Assembly: GCF_030551255.1 (NCBI RefSeq)
Contig: NZ_CP130630.1
Span: forward strand, 11,531,001 to 11,595,000
Length of the DNA: 64,000 nt
Direction: 5' to 3'
Origin: Streptomyces sp. NL15-2K
Lineage (GTDB): Bacteria; Actinomycetota; Actinomycetes; Streptomycetales; Streptomycetaceae
Of the stretch, positions 16,891 through 25,211 are shown piece after piece. The position numbers and the translations under genes were made by a program. Numbering within the stretch: the stretch's first letter is position 1; the number at the start of each line of letters is the position of its first letter. The notes below the pieces were generated by a model. It was given only the letters and a program-made list of their open reading frames with translations. It made no database searches and had not been told where the DNA came from.

Positions 16891-17324
16891 TGCGCACCGA
16901 GGCGCGCCTGTTCACCGGTGTGGCGGCCTTCTTCGCCGTCACCGCCCTCGGCTACGGCTGGCGCTCGCGGGAGCCCGCCGGCACGGCGGTCCTGACCCTG
17001 GCCTTCCTGATGGCCGCGCTCGTCGCCTTCTTCCTGCACGTCCAGTACCGCAGGCGCGGCAAGAGGGCCCAGGACCGCAAGGACGCCGAAGTAGTCGACA
17101 CGGCGGGCCCGTTGGACTTCTTCTCGCCGCACAGCCCCTGGCCGATCACCACCGCGCTGGGCTCCGTCCTCCTCGCCCTCGGCGTGGTCTACGGCCTGTG
17201 GCTCGCCCTCCTCGGTCTGGGCGTGCTCGGCCACGGTGTGTTCGGCATGGTCTTCCAATACGCGGGACGCGACGGTCAGGGCTCCAACTCGCCTTCGGGT
17301 GAGGGCGGTTCCTCCGCCTCGTAG
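16890..17324 (+). CDS. ctaF: Cytochrome c oxidase subunit IV (actinobacterial)
   Basis: The 144-residue protein has two N-terminal helices ([17 protein letters not shown] and [21 protein letters not shown]), a soluble charged loop, then two more helices ([17 protein letters not shown] and [17 protein letters not shown]). This four-helix layout matches the small subunit IV of actinobacterial aa3 oxidases. The start codon shares one base with the ctaD stop (TGATG), so the two are coupled. Its 3' end overlaps the convergent qcrB by 49 bp. Confidence 0.85.
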   Translation: MRTEARLFTGVAAFFAVTALGYGWRSREPAGTAVLTLAFLMAALVAFFLHVQYRRRGKRAQDRKDAEVVDTAGPLDFFSPHSPWPITTALGSVLLALGVVYGLWLALLGLGVLGHGVFGMVFQYAGRDGQGSNSPSGEGGSSAS

Positions 17325-18739
17325 CCGTAGGACAGGAGCACGTGCCGCCGGTCCTCGTCGAGCGGCTCGTGGCGCTCGACGTATCCGCCGGCGATCGTCT
17401 GCCGCACCTCGCCGGTCTCCTCGCCCTCGGTCAGCCGTTCGTGGTCGGCATCCTGGAGCGCGTGGCACACGCCCCTGGCCACCAGGAACGCGAGCGGCGG
17501 CAACACCACCAGGGCGATCCGGAACACCCACGTCAGCGTGTTCAGCGAGACCTTGAAGGTGTGCGCGAGGATGTCGTTGCCGCCCGCCGCGAGCAGCACG
17601 CCGTAGAAGCAGACGGCGGCGACGCCGAGTCCCGTGCGCACGGGCTTGTCGCGCGGGCGGTCGCACAGGTGGTGTTCCTCGTCGTCCCCGGTGAACCGCC
17701 GCTCCAGGAACGGGTAGGCGTACAGCACCGCGAAGAGCGCGAGCGGGAGCAGCACGGCGGGCAGCAGCACGTTCCACATCACCGTGTGCCCGGCGACGGC
17801 CGTCTCCCACGGCGGGACCAGTCTGAGCGAGCCCTCCAGGAAGCCGACGTACCAGTCCGGTTGGGAACCCGTCGACACGACGTCCGCGCGGTAGGGACCG
17901 TATGCCCAGATCGGGTTGATCTGCGCCACCCCCGCGAGCAGCGTCAGCACGCCGAGGACGATGAAGAACAGGCCGCTGGAACTCGCCACGAACTGGGGGA
18001 ACATGGGCTTTGCCCACGGCGTTGCGGTTGGTGCGGCCGCGGCCCGCCCAGTGCGTGTGCTTCAGGTAGAAGACCAGAATCAGATGGACGGTCACGAGGG
18101 CGAGGAGCAGGCCGGGGATCAGCAGGATGTGCAGGGAGTACAGCCGGGGGACCATGTCGTGCCCGGGGAACTCGGCGCCGAACGCGAACATGCTGAGGTA
18201 GGTGCCCACCACCGGGATCGACAGCATGATGCCCTGCGCGATCCGCAGGCCCGTGCCCGACAGCAGGTCGTCCGGCAGGGAATAGCCGGCGAAACCCTCG
18301 GCGAGCGCCAGCAGGAACAGCGTCACGCCGATCAACCAGTTGACCTCACGGGGGCGGCGGAACGCGCCCGTGAAGAAGACCCGCAGCAGGTGCACGCCGA
18401 TCGCCGCGAGGAACACCAGCGCGGCCCAGTGGTGGAGCTGGCGGATCAGCAGGCCGCCGCGGATGTCGAAGCTGATGTGCAGCGTCGAGCGGTACGCCTC
18501 CGACATACGCACGCCGTCCAGCCGCCGGTAGGAGCCGTCGTAGACGACCTCCGTCATGGACGGGTGGAAGAACAGCGTCAGCCACACGCCCGTCAGCAGC
18601 AGGACGACGAAGCTGTAGAGGGCGATCTCGCCCAGCAGGAACGACCAGTGGTCGGGAAAGGCCTTCCGCAGCAACCCGCCGCCCTCACTGACCGGGAGCC
18701 GTCCGTCGGCCCAGTCGGCGGTGCGTCGGCCCCCGTCAC
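17276..18739 (-). pseudogene. qcrB: Cytochrome bc1 complex cytochrome b subunit, frameshifted
   Basis: The first half carries the membrane core and haem ligands ([17 protein letters not shown] and [19 protein letters not shown]). It reads normally to [10 protein letters not shown], then the frame is lost at a run of three A residues (18009-18011). One base fewer would continue as VGKPMFPQF into the second half, which has [12 protein letters not shown] and [12 protein letters not shown]. At the 5' end a GGAGAAGGAGAGGGG site precedes a GTG at 18739 that is out of frame by one G in a G-run. Two homopolymer indels suggest sequencing errors or a decaying gene; the halves could also be made separately from the ATG at 18004. 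The qcrA and qcrC partners are not nearby. Confidence 0.8.
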
Positions 18740-18773
18740 GGGCGCGGGCCCCTCTCCTTCTCCACAGCACCGC

Positions 18774-18797
18774 GCACGGGTGCCCTCGCACCCGTGC
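18774..18797 (-). terminator. 10-bp perfect hairpin upstream of qcrB
   Basis: The arms GCACGGGTGC and GCACCCGTGC flank a four-base loop. The hairpin lies just after the stop of the small gene at 18807-19157 and before the qcrB ribosome binding site, so it probably ends the upstream transcript. No U-tract follows, as is usual in streptomycetes. Confidence 0.6.
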
Positions 18798-18806
18798 CGG
18801 AAACCG

Positions 18807-19157
18807 TCACGTGCGATCACCCTTCGGCTTGCCCCGCTGGTCGGGGGTGCCGTGCGGGGGCGGGCTGGAGGGCTGCGGCGAGGTCGCGGGGGACACCGGG
18901 GAGCCGGTGTGGCCCTCGACCTGTTCGGGGCGTAGGGCACCGGGGTCGCCGGACGTGGGCTCGGCGCCCGCCTCCAGCTGCTCCAGGCGTGCCGCCAGCA
19001 GTTCGGTCACCGGGAGACGGTCGGCGTGCGTCCGCTCGTACGCCAGCAGCTCCTCGACCTCCTCCGCGTTCAGCGACCGCACGCGGCTCTCCAGGCCGCC
19101 GATCGGCAGGTGGTCGTAGTCGGGCAGCGGCAGGGTGTTGCGACCGGGGTCGGCCAT
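18807..19157 (-). CDS. Hypothetical protein with DUF8129-like N-terminus
   Basis: The 116-residue protein starts MADPGRNTLPLPDYDHLPIGGLESRVRSLNAEEV; the first 65 residues form a conserved-looking helical part that ends in a run of ELLAARLEQLEAGAEPT. The remaining tail is Pro/Ser/Gly-rich and disordered. Similar short proteins are common in streptomycetes, and I recall their family as DUF8129, but no function is established. The ATG at 19157 is preceded by GAGGAAG. Confidence 0.65.
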   Translation of the reverse strand: MADPGRNTLPLPDYDHLPIGGLESRVRSLNAEEVEELLAYERTHADRLPVTELLAARLEQLEAGAEPTSGDPGALRPEQVEGHTGSPVSPATSPQPSSPPPHGTPDQRGKPKGDRT

Positions 19158-19215
19158 GGATCTCACTTCCTCTGTGCGCTCTTCGCTCTGCGCGACGGCC
19201 CCGTTGCGAGGTGTT

Positions 19216-19581
19216 TCAGCGGGCGCCCGGTCCGCCGCTCCCGAACGAACCGCTGCTGCCCTCGTTCCAGCGGGGCCGTTCCTTCGACGGACTGCTCCGG
19301 CTCGGGACGTTGCCGTGGCCGGGCAGCTGGTGCGGGGTCAGACGGTGATCGCTGCGCGGCACCTCGTGGGGTTCCCGCATCTCCCGCTCCTCGCGGACCG
19401 GACCACCCTCCGGCGGCTGCGGCTGCTCCTCGGGGGCCGGCGGAGGCAGCTCCCGGCGCTTGACCCGGACGCCCAGCCAGAAGGCGCCGATCAGCACCGC
19501 CACGACCACCACACCCGCCACGATCAGGCCGACGCCGAGCGCGCCCCGGCCTGCGGCGATGTCCATCCATGCGGTATTCAT
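19216..19581 (-). CDS. DUF6479-like single-pass membrane protein
   Basis: The 121-residue protein has one N-terminal transmembrane helix (LGVGLIVAGVVVVAVLIGAFWLGV), a basic stop-transfer KRRE, and a Pro/Glu/Ser-rich cytoplasmic tail. This matches the small streptomycete family DUF6479, whose role is unknown. It lies among other small genes on the same strand without tight overlaps. Confidence 0.7.
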   Translation of the reverse strand: MNTAWMDIAAGRGALGVGLIVAGVVVVAVLIGAFWLGVRVKRRELPPPAPEEQPQPPEGGPVREEREMREPHEVPRSDHRLTPHQLPGHGNVPSRSSPSKERPRWNEGSSGSFGSGGPGAR

Positions 19582-19635
19582 GGCGCGCGAGTACCCCTGG
19601 TCGTGCCGGTGAACCGACTCACCCCTGGGCCCTGT

Positions 19636-20034
19636 CTAGCGCGACGCCCGCGTCTTCGACCGGTTGGCCTTGCGGATCGAGTCGAGCAGCTCCGACTTGC
19701 TCATCCGTGACCGTCCGTCGATGTCCAGGCGCTTCGCGATGTCGTACAGATGCTCCTTCGAGGCGCTCTCGTCGACGCCCTCGCCACTGCGCCCGCCGCG
19801 GCCACGGGGACGGGCCGACTGCGGGTCCGAGGGGCCCTTGCGGCCGCCCTCCTTGCGCTCCCAGTGGTCGCCGACCTTCTCGTACTTGTGCTTCAGCGCG
19901 CCGAAGGCCACGCGGTGGGCGCGCTCGCCCTCGCCGTACTGCTCCACCGCCGAGTCGTGCGCCTTGATCCAAGTGCGCTGGGCGTCCTTGGCTGAGCGCT
20001 CCAGGGTCGACGGCATTTCCTGTCGTCCGGGCAT
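19636..20034 (-). CDS. ChaB-like protein with C-terminal SAP/Rho-N-like motif
   Basis: The 132-residue protein starts MPGRQEMPSTLERSAKDAQRTWIKAHDSAV, the usual opening of ChaB-family proteins, and has a second helical part (EHLYDIAKRLDIDGRSRMSKSELLDSI) that resembles the Rho N-terminal or SAP fold found in nucleic-acid-binding proteins. The function is not established; such proteins are abundant in streptomycetes and often stress-induced. The ATG at 20034 follows GGAGGTGG closely. Confidence 0.75.
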   Translation of the reverse strand: MPGRQEMPSTLERSAKDAQRTWIKAHDSAVEQYGEGERAHRVAFGALKHKYEKVGDHWERKEGGRKGPSDPQSARPRGRGGRSGEGVDESASKEHLYDIAKRLDIDGRSRMSKSELLDSIRKANRSKTRASR

Positions 20035-20169
20035 GGGTCCACCTCCGTCCGTCGCGTCCCCCGTGGTGTGCGGACGCTGCCCGGGTGCCCGGGTGCGGGC
20101 TGTGGAAAACCGGCGCAAAGCCTTGGGAGCACCGGGTTTGGCACGTCCGGCTCCGGCTACCCGAGCGGT

Positions 20170-20544
20170 GTGACATCGACGACATCCCAGCAGCAGCTCT
20201 TCCGGTTCCTGGAGGACCGGTTCGCGTGCGCACAGGCATGCACCGAGTGTGCACGGGCGTGTGCCCTGCGTGCCAGCCTGGTGGATCCGGACGGGACCGA
20301 GGAGCAGGAACTCGTACGGCGCAAGGGGATCATGTGCGCGGAGGTCTGCGACGCGACCTGCCGCGTGCTGTCCGAGCAGAACCACCTCGACGAGGCGTCC
20401 ATCCGTGTGCAACTGGAGTGGTGCCGGTCGGTGTGCCTGGAGTGCGCCCATGTCTTCGACCGGCAACCGGACGCCGAGGAGAGCGCCAAGGCGTGCCGGG
20501 AGTGCGCCCAGGCCTGCACGGACTTCATGGCGACGCTCGCCTGA
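20170..20544 (+). CDS. Cys-rich four-helix-bundle copper-storage-like protein
   Basis: The protein of about 124 residues has Cys pairs spaced along helices: CAQACTECARAC, CAEVCDATC, CRSVCLECA and CRECAQACTDF. This matches the DUF326/Csp family, whose four-helix bundles bind many Cu(I) ions in the core. A storage or buffering role for copper is inferred from the family. The GTG at 20170 is the likely start because the residues before it have no family character, but the ribosome binding site is weak. The nearby cytochrome oxidase genes are copper proteins, which is suggestive only. Confidence 0.75.
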   Translation: MTSTTSQQQLFRFLEDRFACAQACTECARACALRASLVDPDGTEEQELVRRKGIMCAEVCDATCRVLSEQNHLDEASIRVQLEWCRSVCLECAHVFDRQPDAEESAKACRECAQACTDFMATLA

Positions 20545-20659
20545 GCCCCGTCGGTGCCCGGGCGGGGTTCTCTGGGCTTTCGCACGCCCATTCCCAATTT
20601 CTGAAACACGTTCTACGGTGTGCGCCGTCAGGACCGGCCTTGGGGAGCCTGGAGGCGCC

Positions 20660-21838
20660 GTGCATCTCGACCACACGCCCGAGCAGCAGCGGCTGCGCAC
20701 CGAACTGCGCGCCTACTTCGCCGACCTGGTCCCGGACAACGCCCACGCACGCTTCGCCGACCGGGCCGCGCAGAAGCGCTTCTACCGCGACACCATCCGC
20801 AGGCTCGGCACGGACGGCTGGCTCGGCGTCGGCTGGCCGAAGGAGTACGGCGGCCGGGGCCTGACGGCGATGGAACAGTTCATCTTCTTCGACGAGGCCG
20901 CCCAGGCAGGCGTCCCCCTGCCGCTGATGGCCCTGAACACCGTCGGCCCGACGATCATGCGGTACGGCACGGACGAGCAGAAGGCGTACTTCCTGCCGAG
21001 GATCCTCTCCGGCGAGATCGACTTCGCCATCGGCTACAGCGAACCCGACGCCGGCACCGACCTGGCCTCCCTGAAGACACGCGCGGTGCGGCACGGCGAC
21101 GAGTACATCGTCAACGGCCAGAAGATCTGGACCACCAACGGCGACACGGCCGACTGGGTCTGGCTGGCCGTCCGCACGAACCCGGACGCCCCTTCGCACA
21201 AGGGCATCACCATGCTGCTGATGCCGACCACCGACCCGGGCTACTCCTGCACCCTCATCAACACCCTCGCCTCCCACGACACCACGGCCAGCTACTACGA
21301 GAACGTCCGCGTCCCGGTCTCCCGGCGGGTCGGCGAGGAGAACCAGGGCTGGCGGCTGATCACCAACCAGCTCAACCACGAACGCGTCACCCTCGCCGCC
21401 CACGGCACCATGGCGATCCGCGCCCTGCACGACGTCCAGCGCTGGGCCATGGAGACCAAACTCGCCGACGGGCGCCGCGTCGTCGACCTGCCCTGGGTAC
21501 GCCGCCTGCTCGCCCGGACCCACACCCGCCTGGACGCGCTGAAGCTCCTCAACTGGCGGATGGTGGGCGCCGTCCAGGATGGCACCCTCACCCCGCAGGA
21601 CGCCTCCGCGGTGAAGGTCTACGGCTCCGAGGCCCGGCGCGAGGCGTACGCGTCACTCATGGAGATCGTCGGGGCCGCGGGCGCCCTGAAGGAGGGCTCG
21701 GCGGGCGCGGTGCTCCACGGCGAGTTGGAACGCGGCTACCGCTCAGCGGTGATCTTCACCTTCGGCGGCGGCAACAACGAGATCCAGCGGGAGATCATCT
21801 CGTGGATCGGGTTGGGGATGCCGCGGGTGCGGCGCTGA
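20660..21838 (+). CDS. Acyl-CoA dehydrogenase family protein
   Basis: The 392-residue flavoprotein has the full acyl-CoA dehydrogenase layout: an N-terminal helical domain, the beta domain with IGYSEPDAGTDLASL and GQKIWTTNGDTADWVW, and a C-terminal helical domain ending in FGGGNNEIQREIISWIGLGMPR. It oxidises an acyl-CoA ester to the 2-enoyl-CoA; the substrate cannot be read from sequence. The GTG start follows GGAGG at 20651-20655. It stands alone, and no electron-transfer flavoprotein gene is near. Confidence 0.88.
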   Translation: MHLDHTPEQQRLRTELRAYFADLVPDNAHARFADRAAQKRFYRDTIRRLGTDGWLGVGWPKEYGGRGLTAMEQFIFFDEAAQAGVPLPLMALNTVGPTIMRYGTDEQKAYFLPRILSGEIDFAIGYSEPDAGTDLASLKTRAVRHGDEYIVNGQKIWTTNGDTADWVWLAVRTNPDAPSHKGITMLLMPTTDPGYSCTLINTLASHDTTASYYENVRVPVSRRVGEENQGWRLITNQLNHERVTLAAHGTMAIRALHDVQRWAMETKLADGRRVVDLPWVRRLLARTHTRLDALKLLNWRMVGAVQDGTLTPQDASAVKVYGSEARREAYASLMEIVGAAGALKEGSAGAVLHGELERGYRSAVIFTFGGGNNEIQREIISWIGLGMPRVRR

Positions 21839-22212
21839 CGTGTGTGACGAGGATTTTCAGTTGGCACAAAAGAGGGATAGTTGGCACTGGACTCACGTCC
21901 GTGTAGATGGGCGACGTGTCTTCTTCATGCCTACTTGAGGGTGCCGACCTGCTGCTTTACAGGTTCTGTTGCGGTGCTGGCGTGGTGCATGAGCGTCTCT
22001 TCTTCGACGAGGCCTCTTGCGGAGACGACCAGCGGCAGGTTTTGGTCGCAGGCTACGCCGGGGCGCGTCGCGTAGAGACTCAGGCGGCTGCGCAGGCGGA
22101 AGTTCGCGGCGACCGGATCGACGGCTTGGGTAAAGGCTGGCTACTGAACCGTTCTGGATTTGATCGAGACTCTGAACTTCCCCGGCTTTCGTAGCGGCCG
22201 GTGCTGTGGGTT
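21839..22212. other. Intergenic region with a short direct repeat
   Basis: No supported gene was seen. AGTTGGCAC occurs twice, about 30 bp apart, shortly after the acyl-CoA dehydrogenase stop. The AT content is higher than around it, which could mark an old mobile-element junction, but no transposase sequence could be recognised. Confidence 0.3.
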
Positions 22213-23232
22213 TCAGGCTGCGTTCTCGCAGGTGCCGTACCGCGCGCTTGCTTCCTGAGTCTTCATTGGACAACGGGCCCGTCTTGTGAGACGGAGGAAG
22301 AGGGTGGGCAGGGCGGCAGTCGTCAGCCCGCATTCCCTGACCAGATGATCCGGTTCGGCCAACCCTTGGTCACCTCCTGGGTCAGTGCGAGCCGCGAGGC
22401 ACAGGGTGGCGAGGCGGGGCAGAGGAGTCGAGTCCATGCGGAAGCAGGACGCAGTGCGTAGGGCCCAGTCGGCGGCACGGAGTCGATCGGGGCGAGCTGG
22501 ATACTGTCCCAGAAGGCCGGAATCGAGCAGCTGGACTCTTGTGACGTCTTTGCCCAACTCAGATCCGACTGGGAGCTTGCGTAGCCATCGTGACTCCTCG
22601 AGCTCCTGCCATGGGTTCTCGGCTGTCCCCAAGCGGAGGCTGCGCAGTATTCCCATGGGCAACAGCACCTGAGCCGAGTTGCCCATGCGCAGCGCGCACT
22701 GAAGGGCGATCAACCGGGCAGTGGCTCCGGTCTCAGCCGGGAGTGCTGCCGCAAGGTAGCTCAGCATCTCGCGCACGCGGGTTCGGCTGTCGGGCCTCTT
22801 GGGGCGGCGCCGTCTGCGGCTGGAACTCGGGTGTCCGCACGGCAACGTCCCGGCGGCCAGGATCGTCTCGGGAACCACGGCAGCCTCAGACGTAGCCGCA
22901 GCGCACGCTGTACATGCGTCGGTGAGCCGCCAGATGCGTCCGCCGCGCTCGCGTGCGAGCAACAGCCGGACGGGACCATGGCAGCCCCGATGGCGGGGAT
23001 GCCAGCTGCAGCCGCGTTCATGACACTGGCACGTCCGAAGATGCGGTGGCACCGGGTCGCAACGGGCGTGCGATGCCAAGTGGGACAGGAGCTCCGCTCG
23101 AGCAGAGGAGCTGTCGGATAGTCGCCCATGGTGGGTGCACTGCTGGCACACGAGAACTGGCCCGCCCGGAAGCGCGCGCAGTTCCACGGTCCAGGTGCGC
23201 CGGACTCCGGCGTGTGCGTAGCGGAGCCTCAT
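22213..23232 (-). CDS. Hypothetical Cys/His-rich protein
   Basis: I do not recognise a defined family for this 339-residue protein. The first 150 residues are rich in Cys and His (VCQQCTHHGR, CQCHERGCSWHPRHRGCHG, DACTACAAA), which suggests zinc binding. A basic stretch SSSRRRRRPKRPDSRTR separates it from a helical half with Leu-rich segments. The ATG at 23232 follows GGAGAGA; a frame open further upstream would run through the operator repeats. It diverges from a small XRE regulator and is probably controlled by it. Confidence 0.6.
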   Translation of the reverse strand: MRLRYAHAGVRRTWTVELRALPGGPVLVCQQCTHHGRLSDSSSARAELLSHLASHARCDPVPPHLRTCQCHERGCSWHPRHRGCHGPVRLLLARERGGRIWRLTDACTACAAATSEAAVVPETILAAGTLPCGHPSSSRRRRRPKRPDSRTRVREMLSYLAAALPAETGATARLIALQCALRMGNSAQVLLPMGILRSLRLGTAENPWQELEESRWLRKLPVGSELGKDVTRVQLLDSGLLGQYPARPDRLRAADWALRTASCFRMDSTPLPRLATLCLAARTDPGGDQGLAEPDHLVRECGLTTAALPTLFLRLTRRARCPMKTQEASARYGTCENAA

Positions 23233-23297
23233 GGCGCACGTCTCTCCTGTCCTTTTGCGCCGGTCCCCGTCGGACTGGGGTCGGCGGCACACGGTAG

Positions 23298-23375
23298 TGC
23301 AGAGCTCTGCCCTGCGCCGCGCCGTGACGAGCGGAAATAGGGCAGAAGTCTGCACTGACAGGGCAGGGGTCTGCA
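23298..23375. promoter_or_regulatory. Three operator-like repeats between the divergent genes
   Basis: Near-palindromic 16-bp copies lie at 23298-23313 (TGCAGAGCTCTGCCCT, inverted), 23339-23354 (AGGGCAGAAGTCTGCA) and 23360-23375 (AGGGCAGGGGTCTGCA). Their starts are 41 and 21 bp apart, about four and two helical turns, so a regulator would see them on one face. They sit just upstream of the XRE gene and of the divergent hypothetical gene. Confidence 0.6.
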
Positions 23376-23390
23376 CCGTCGTATGGTCGG

Positions 23391-23654
23391 GTGACGATCT
23401 TCCCGCCCGATCCGGACTTCGACGCTCTGCGTCTGGAGTTGGCTCGGCTGCGTGCGACGCGGGGATGGACGTACGACGAACTGGCAGCCCGGAGCGGCCT
23501 GGCCAGAAGGACTCTCATCGAGATCGAGCAAGGTCGCACCATCGGCACCCTCAAGACATGGCACGCCCTCGCTCACGCGCTCAGTACGCCGCTCGACGAA
23601 CTCTTCGGAGCCCTCTGTCGCGGGCACGAACCCCCTCGGCGGACGAGCGACTGA
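23391..23654 (+). CDS. Small XRE-family helix-turn-helix regulator
   Basis: The 87-residue protein is almost only a Cro/C1-type domain: LARLRATRGWTYDELAARSGLARRTLIEIEQGRTIGTLKT covers the helix-turn-helix. It probably binds the three repeats just upstream of its GTG start, repressing itself and the divergent gene. The start at 23391 lies 15 bp after the last repeat, which leaves no room for a normal leader and suggests a leaderless or repeat-overlapping promoter. Confidence 0.78.
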   Translation: MTIFPPDPDFDALRLELARLRATRGWTYDELAARSGLARRTLIEIEQGRTIGTLKTWHALAHALSTPLDELFGALCRGHEPPRRTSD

Positions 23655-23814
23655 CAGGCGGTCGGGGCCCGCGCAGCAACCACCCGATCCGGCGAGCCCA
23701 ATGGGAATACTTGATCGGGTAGTCGAATGTGTGTTGCCTTGGATGGGGTCGTTCGGTGGACTCCACCGGCCTGGAGGTCGCCCGCAAAGCGTGTTGCCTG
23801 GCACCTTCGCGCGC

Positions 23815-24726
23815 ATGCGCCCCTCATCTACACGCCGACACTGGGACGGCAGCCCTGTTCAGGCTCACCAGCGACGGCCATTGCGTGTCGAGCCCGACAG
23901 CCCCACCAGACTTCTGCGCTGCGCTCAGCGCGACCGTTGTCGTGAGTGCGGCAACCCGGTCGAGTGGTACCACCGAGTTCGTGACCGCCCGGTCCGCCTG
24001 CATCCGCAGGAACTTCCGGTGGCCGAGGTGCCTGACGACCACCGCTGGCACGTCAGCTCCGGCCTCGCACATTCGGCCGGGGACGGGACCGCATGGTGCC
24101 GACTTGCCCACGCCGTCGTCTGCCCCGCTCGCGACGCCCCCTCTGTCATCACCGCCGCGCTGACCGGGCTACGCCGGGTATTGGCGGTGAACACTCGCCG
24201 CCTGACGGACGCCGGCGCCTTCATTCCGACCGCGGTCTCGGGCCGTCCGGCGGAGCAGCAGGATGCCTGCCGACCCGCCAGGCCCATCGTCCAGATCCTG
24301 TACATCCGCTACCTCGCCGCCCGCCCCGTGGACGAGATCGAGTGTGTCGCCCAGACACGGCATCGTGACCGCTGCACCCACAGGATGCTCGGCCCTAACG
24401 GTTCCCCAGGCGTCCGGACTTTGGTTCCGGCGACAGCCACGCGAGGTCAACTGGCCCTCCCTTCGGAGATGATGGCTTTGTACGACCTCTCGTCCCTCCC
24501 GTACGCCGAGCAGTTGCGCTGGCGCACGCAGCGCTGCCCTCAGCATGCCGCCGTCCCGACGGCGGCGGATCTCGCGCTGACAGACTGGGAGCCCTTCGAC
24601 CCGCTCATCCACCACGCCTACGTGAACCCTCGACTCCCCAACCACGGTCGTCGGCCGCGCCCGGACTGCGATGCGCGGAAGGCGGCCGGGCGATCAGGCG
24701 GCACCACGCTGTCGAGGTCATCCTGA
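23815..24726 (+). CDS. DUF6083 domain protein
   Basis: The protein of 303 residues has the DUF6083 pattern: SPTRLLRCAQRDRCRECGNPVEWYHR near its start, with a Cys-x2-Cys zinc-like site, then RPVRLHPQELP, WHVSSGLAHSAGDGTAWCRLAH, and later CVAQTRHRDRCTHR and RTQRCPQHAA. The spaced Cys/His pairs suggest metal binding. The family is streptomycete-specific and uncharacterised. The ATG at 23815 was taken because similarity starts there, but its ribosome binding site is poor. Its 3' end overlaps the coding signal of the next gene. Confidence 0.65.
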   Translation: MRPSSTRRHWDGSPVQAHQRRPLRVEPDSPTRLLRCAQRDRCRECGNPVEWYHRVRDRPVRLHPQELPVAEVPDDHRWHVSSGLAHSAGDGTAWCRLAHAVVCPARDAPSVITAALTGLRRVLAVNTRRLTDAGAFIPTAVSGRPAEQQDACRPARPIVQILYIRYLAARPVDEIECVAQTRHRDRCTHRMLGPNGSPGVRTLVPATATRGQLALPSEMMALYDLSSLPYAEQLRWRTQRCPQHAAVPTAADLALTDWEPFDPLIHHAYVNPRLPNHGRRPRPDCDARKAAGRSGGTTLSRSS

Positions 24727-24770
24727 CCAGGTCGGCTACCCGCGGAGAACTTGACCGAGCCTGCCATGCC

Positions 24771-25187
24771 GTGCCGCTGGCAGCGTATGCCGACCACACC
24801 CGGCTGATGACAGTGCGCCGCGCCAAGTCGCCTGGCCGGGCGCTGCGGTCACTTCGAGCCGAGCTCGATCGGCTACTGCCCATCGATGTGCTGACGACCC
24901 ACTACCCCGACCAGTCGGGCCGGGTCCTGCTCAACCTTTTCCTTCCTCCTGACACGTGGTCGGCGGTCCGCCGGGATGCGGCAGCCCAGGGGCAGAAGCC
25001 CGGAGACGTCCTCGGCCGGGCCGTCGTAGCGGCCCTTGAACGGGAACAGCGGGAGCGTGTGCGGCAGCTGTCTGCGCGGCTCGAGAGCCTCCTGGTCCAC
25101 CACGCTCCCGAAGATGTACTGGCCTGCGCAGCCCGCGCCCTGCTGCACAGCCGTCCCACCGCGTCCAGCTCTCACGCGACCTCTTAG
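24771..25187 (+). CDS. Small hypothetical protein preceding the helicase
   Basis: I do not recognise this 138-residue protein. It has an Arg-rich helical part, DVLTTHYPDQSGRVLLNLFLPPDTW, and a helix-rich end with a possible coiled coil (ALEREQRERVRQLSARLESLL). The same frame stays open upstream and looks coding (HHAVEVILTRSATRGELDRA, from about 24702), but no ATG, GTG or TTG occurs there. The true start may be farther up or the 5' end may be frameshifted. It lies 24 bp before the helicase gene, so the two are probably cotranscribed. Confidence 0.5.
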   Translation: MPLAAYADHTRLMTVRRAKSPGRALRSLRAELDRLLPIDVLTTHYPDQSGRVLLNLFLPPDTWSAVRRDAAAQGQKPGDVLGRAVVAALEREQRERVRQLSARLESLLVHHAPEDVLACAARALLHSRPTASSSHATS

Positions 25188-25211
25188 CCCCTCTCCTCTG
25201 CGGAGCCTCTG

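Noticed and set aside
18347..18590. Separate small genes within the qcrB region
   Set aside because: They are alternative frames of qcrB; the haem-ligand frame explains the region.
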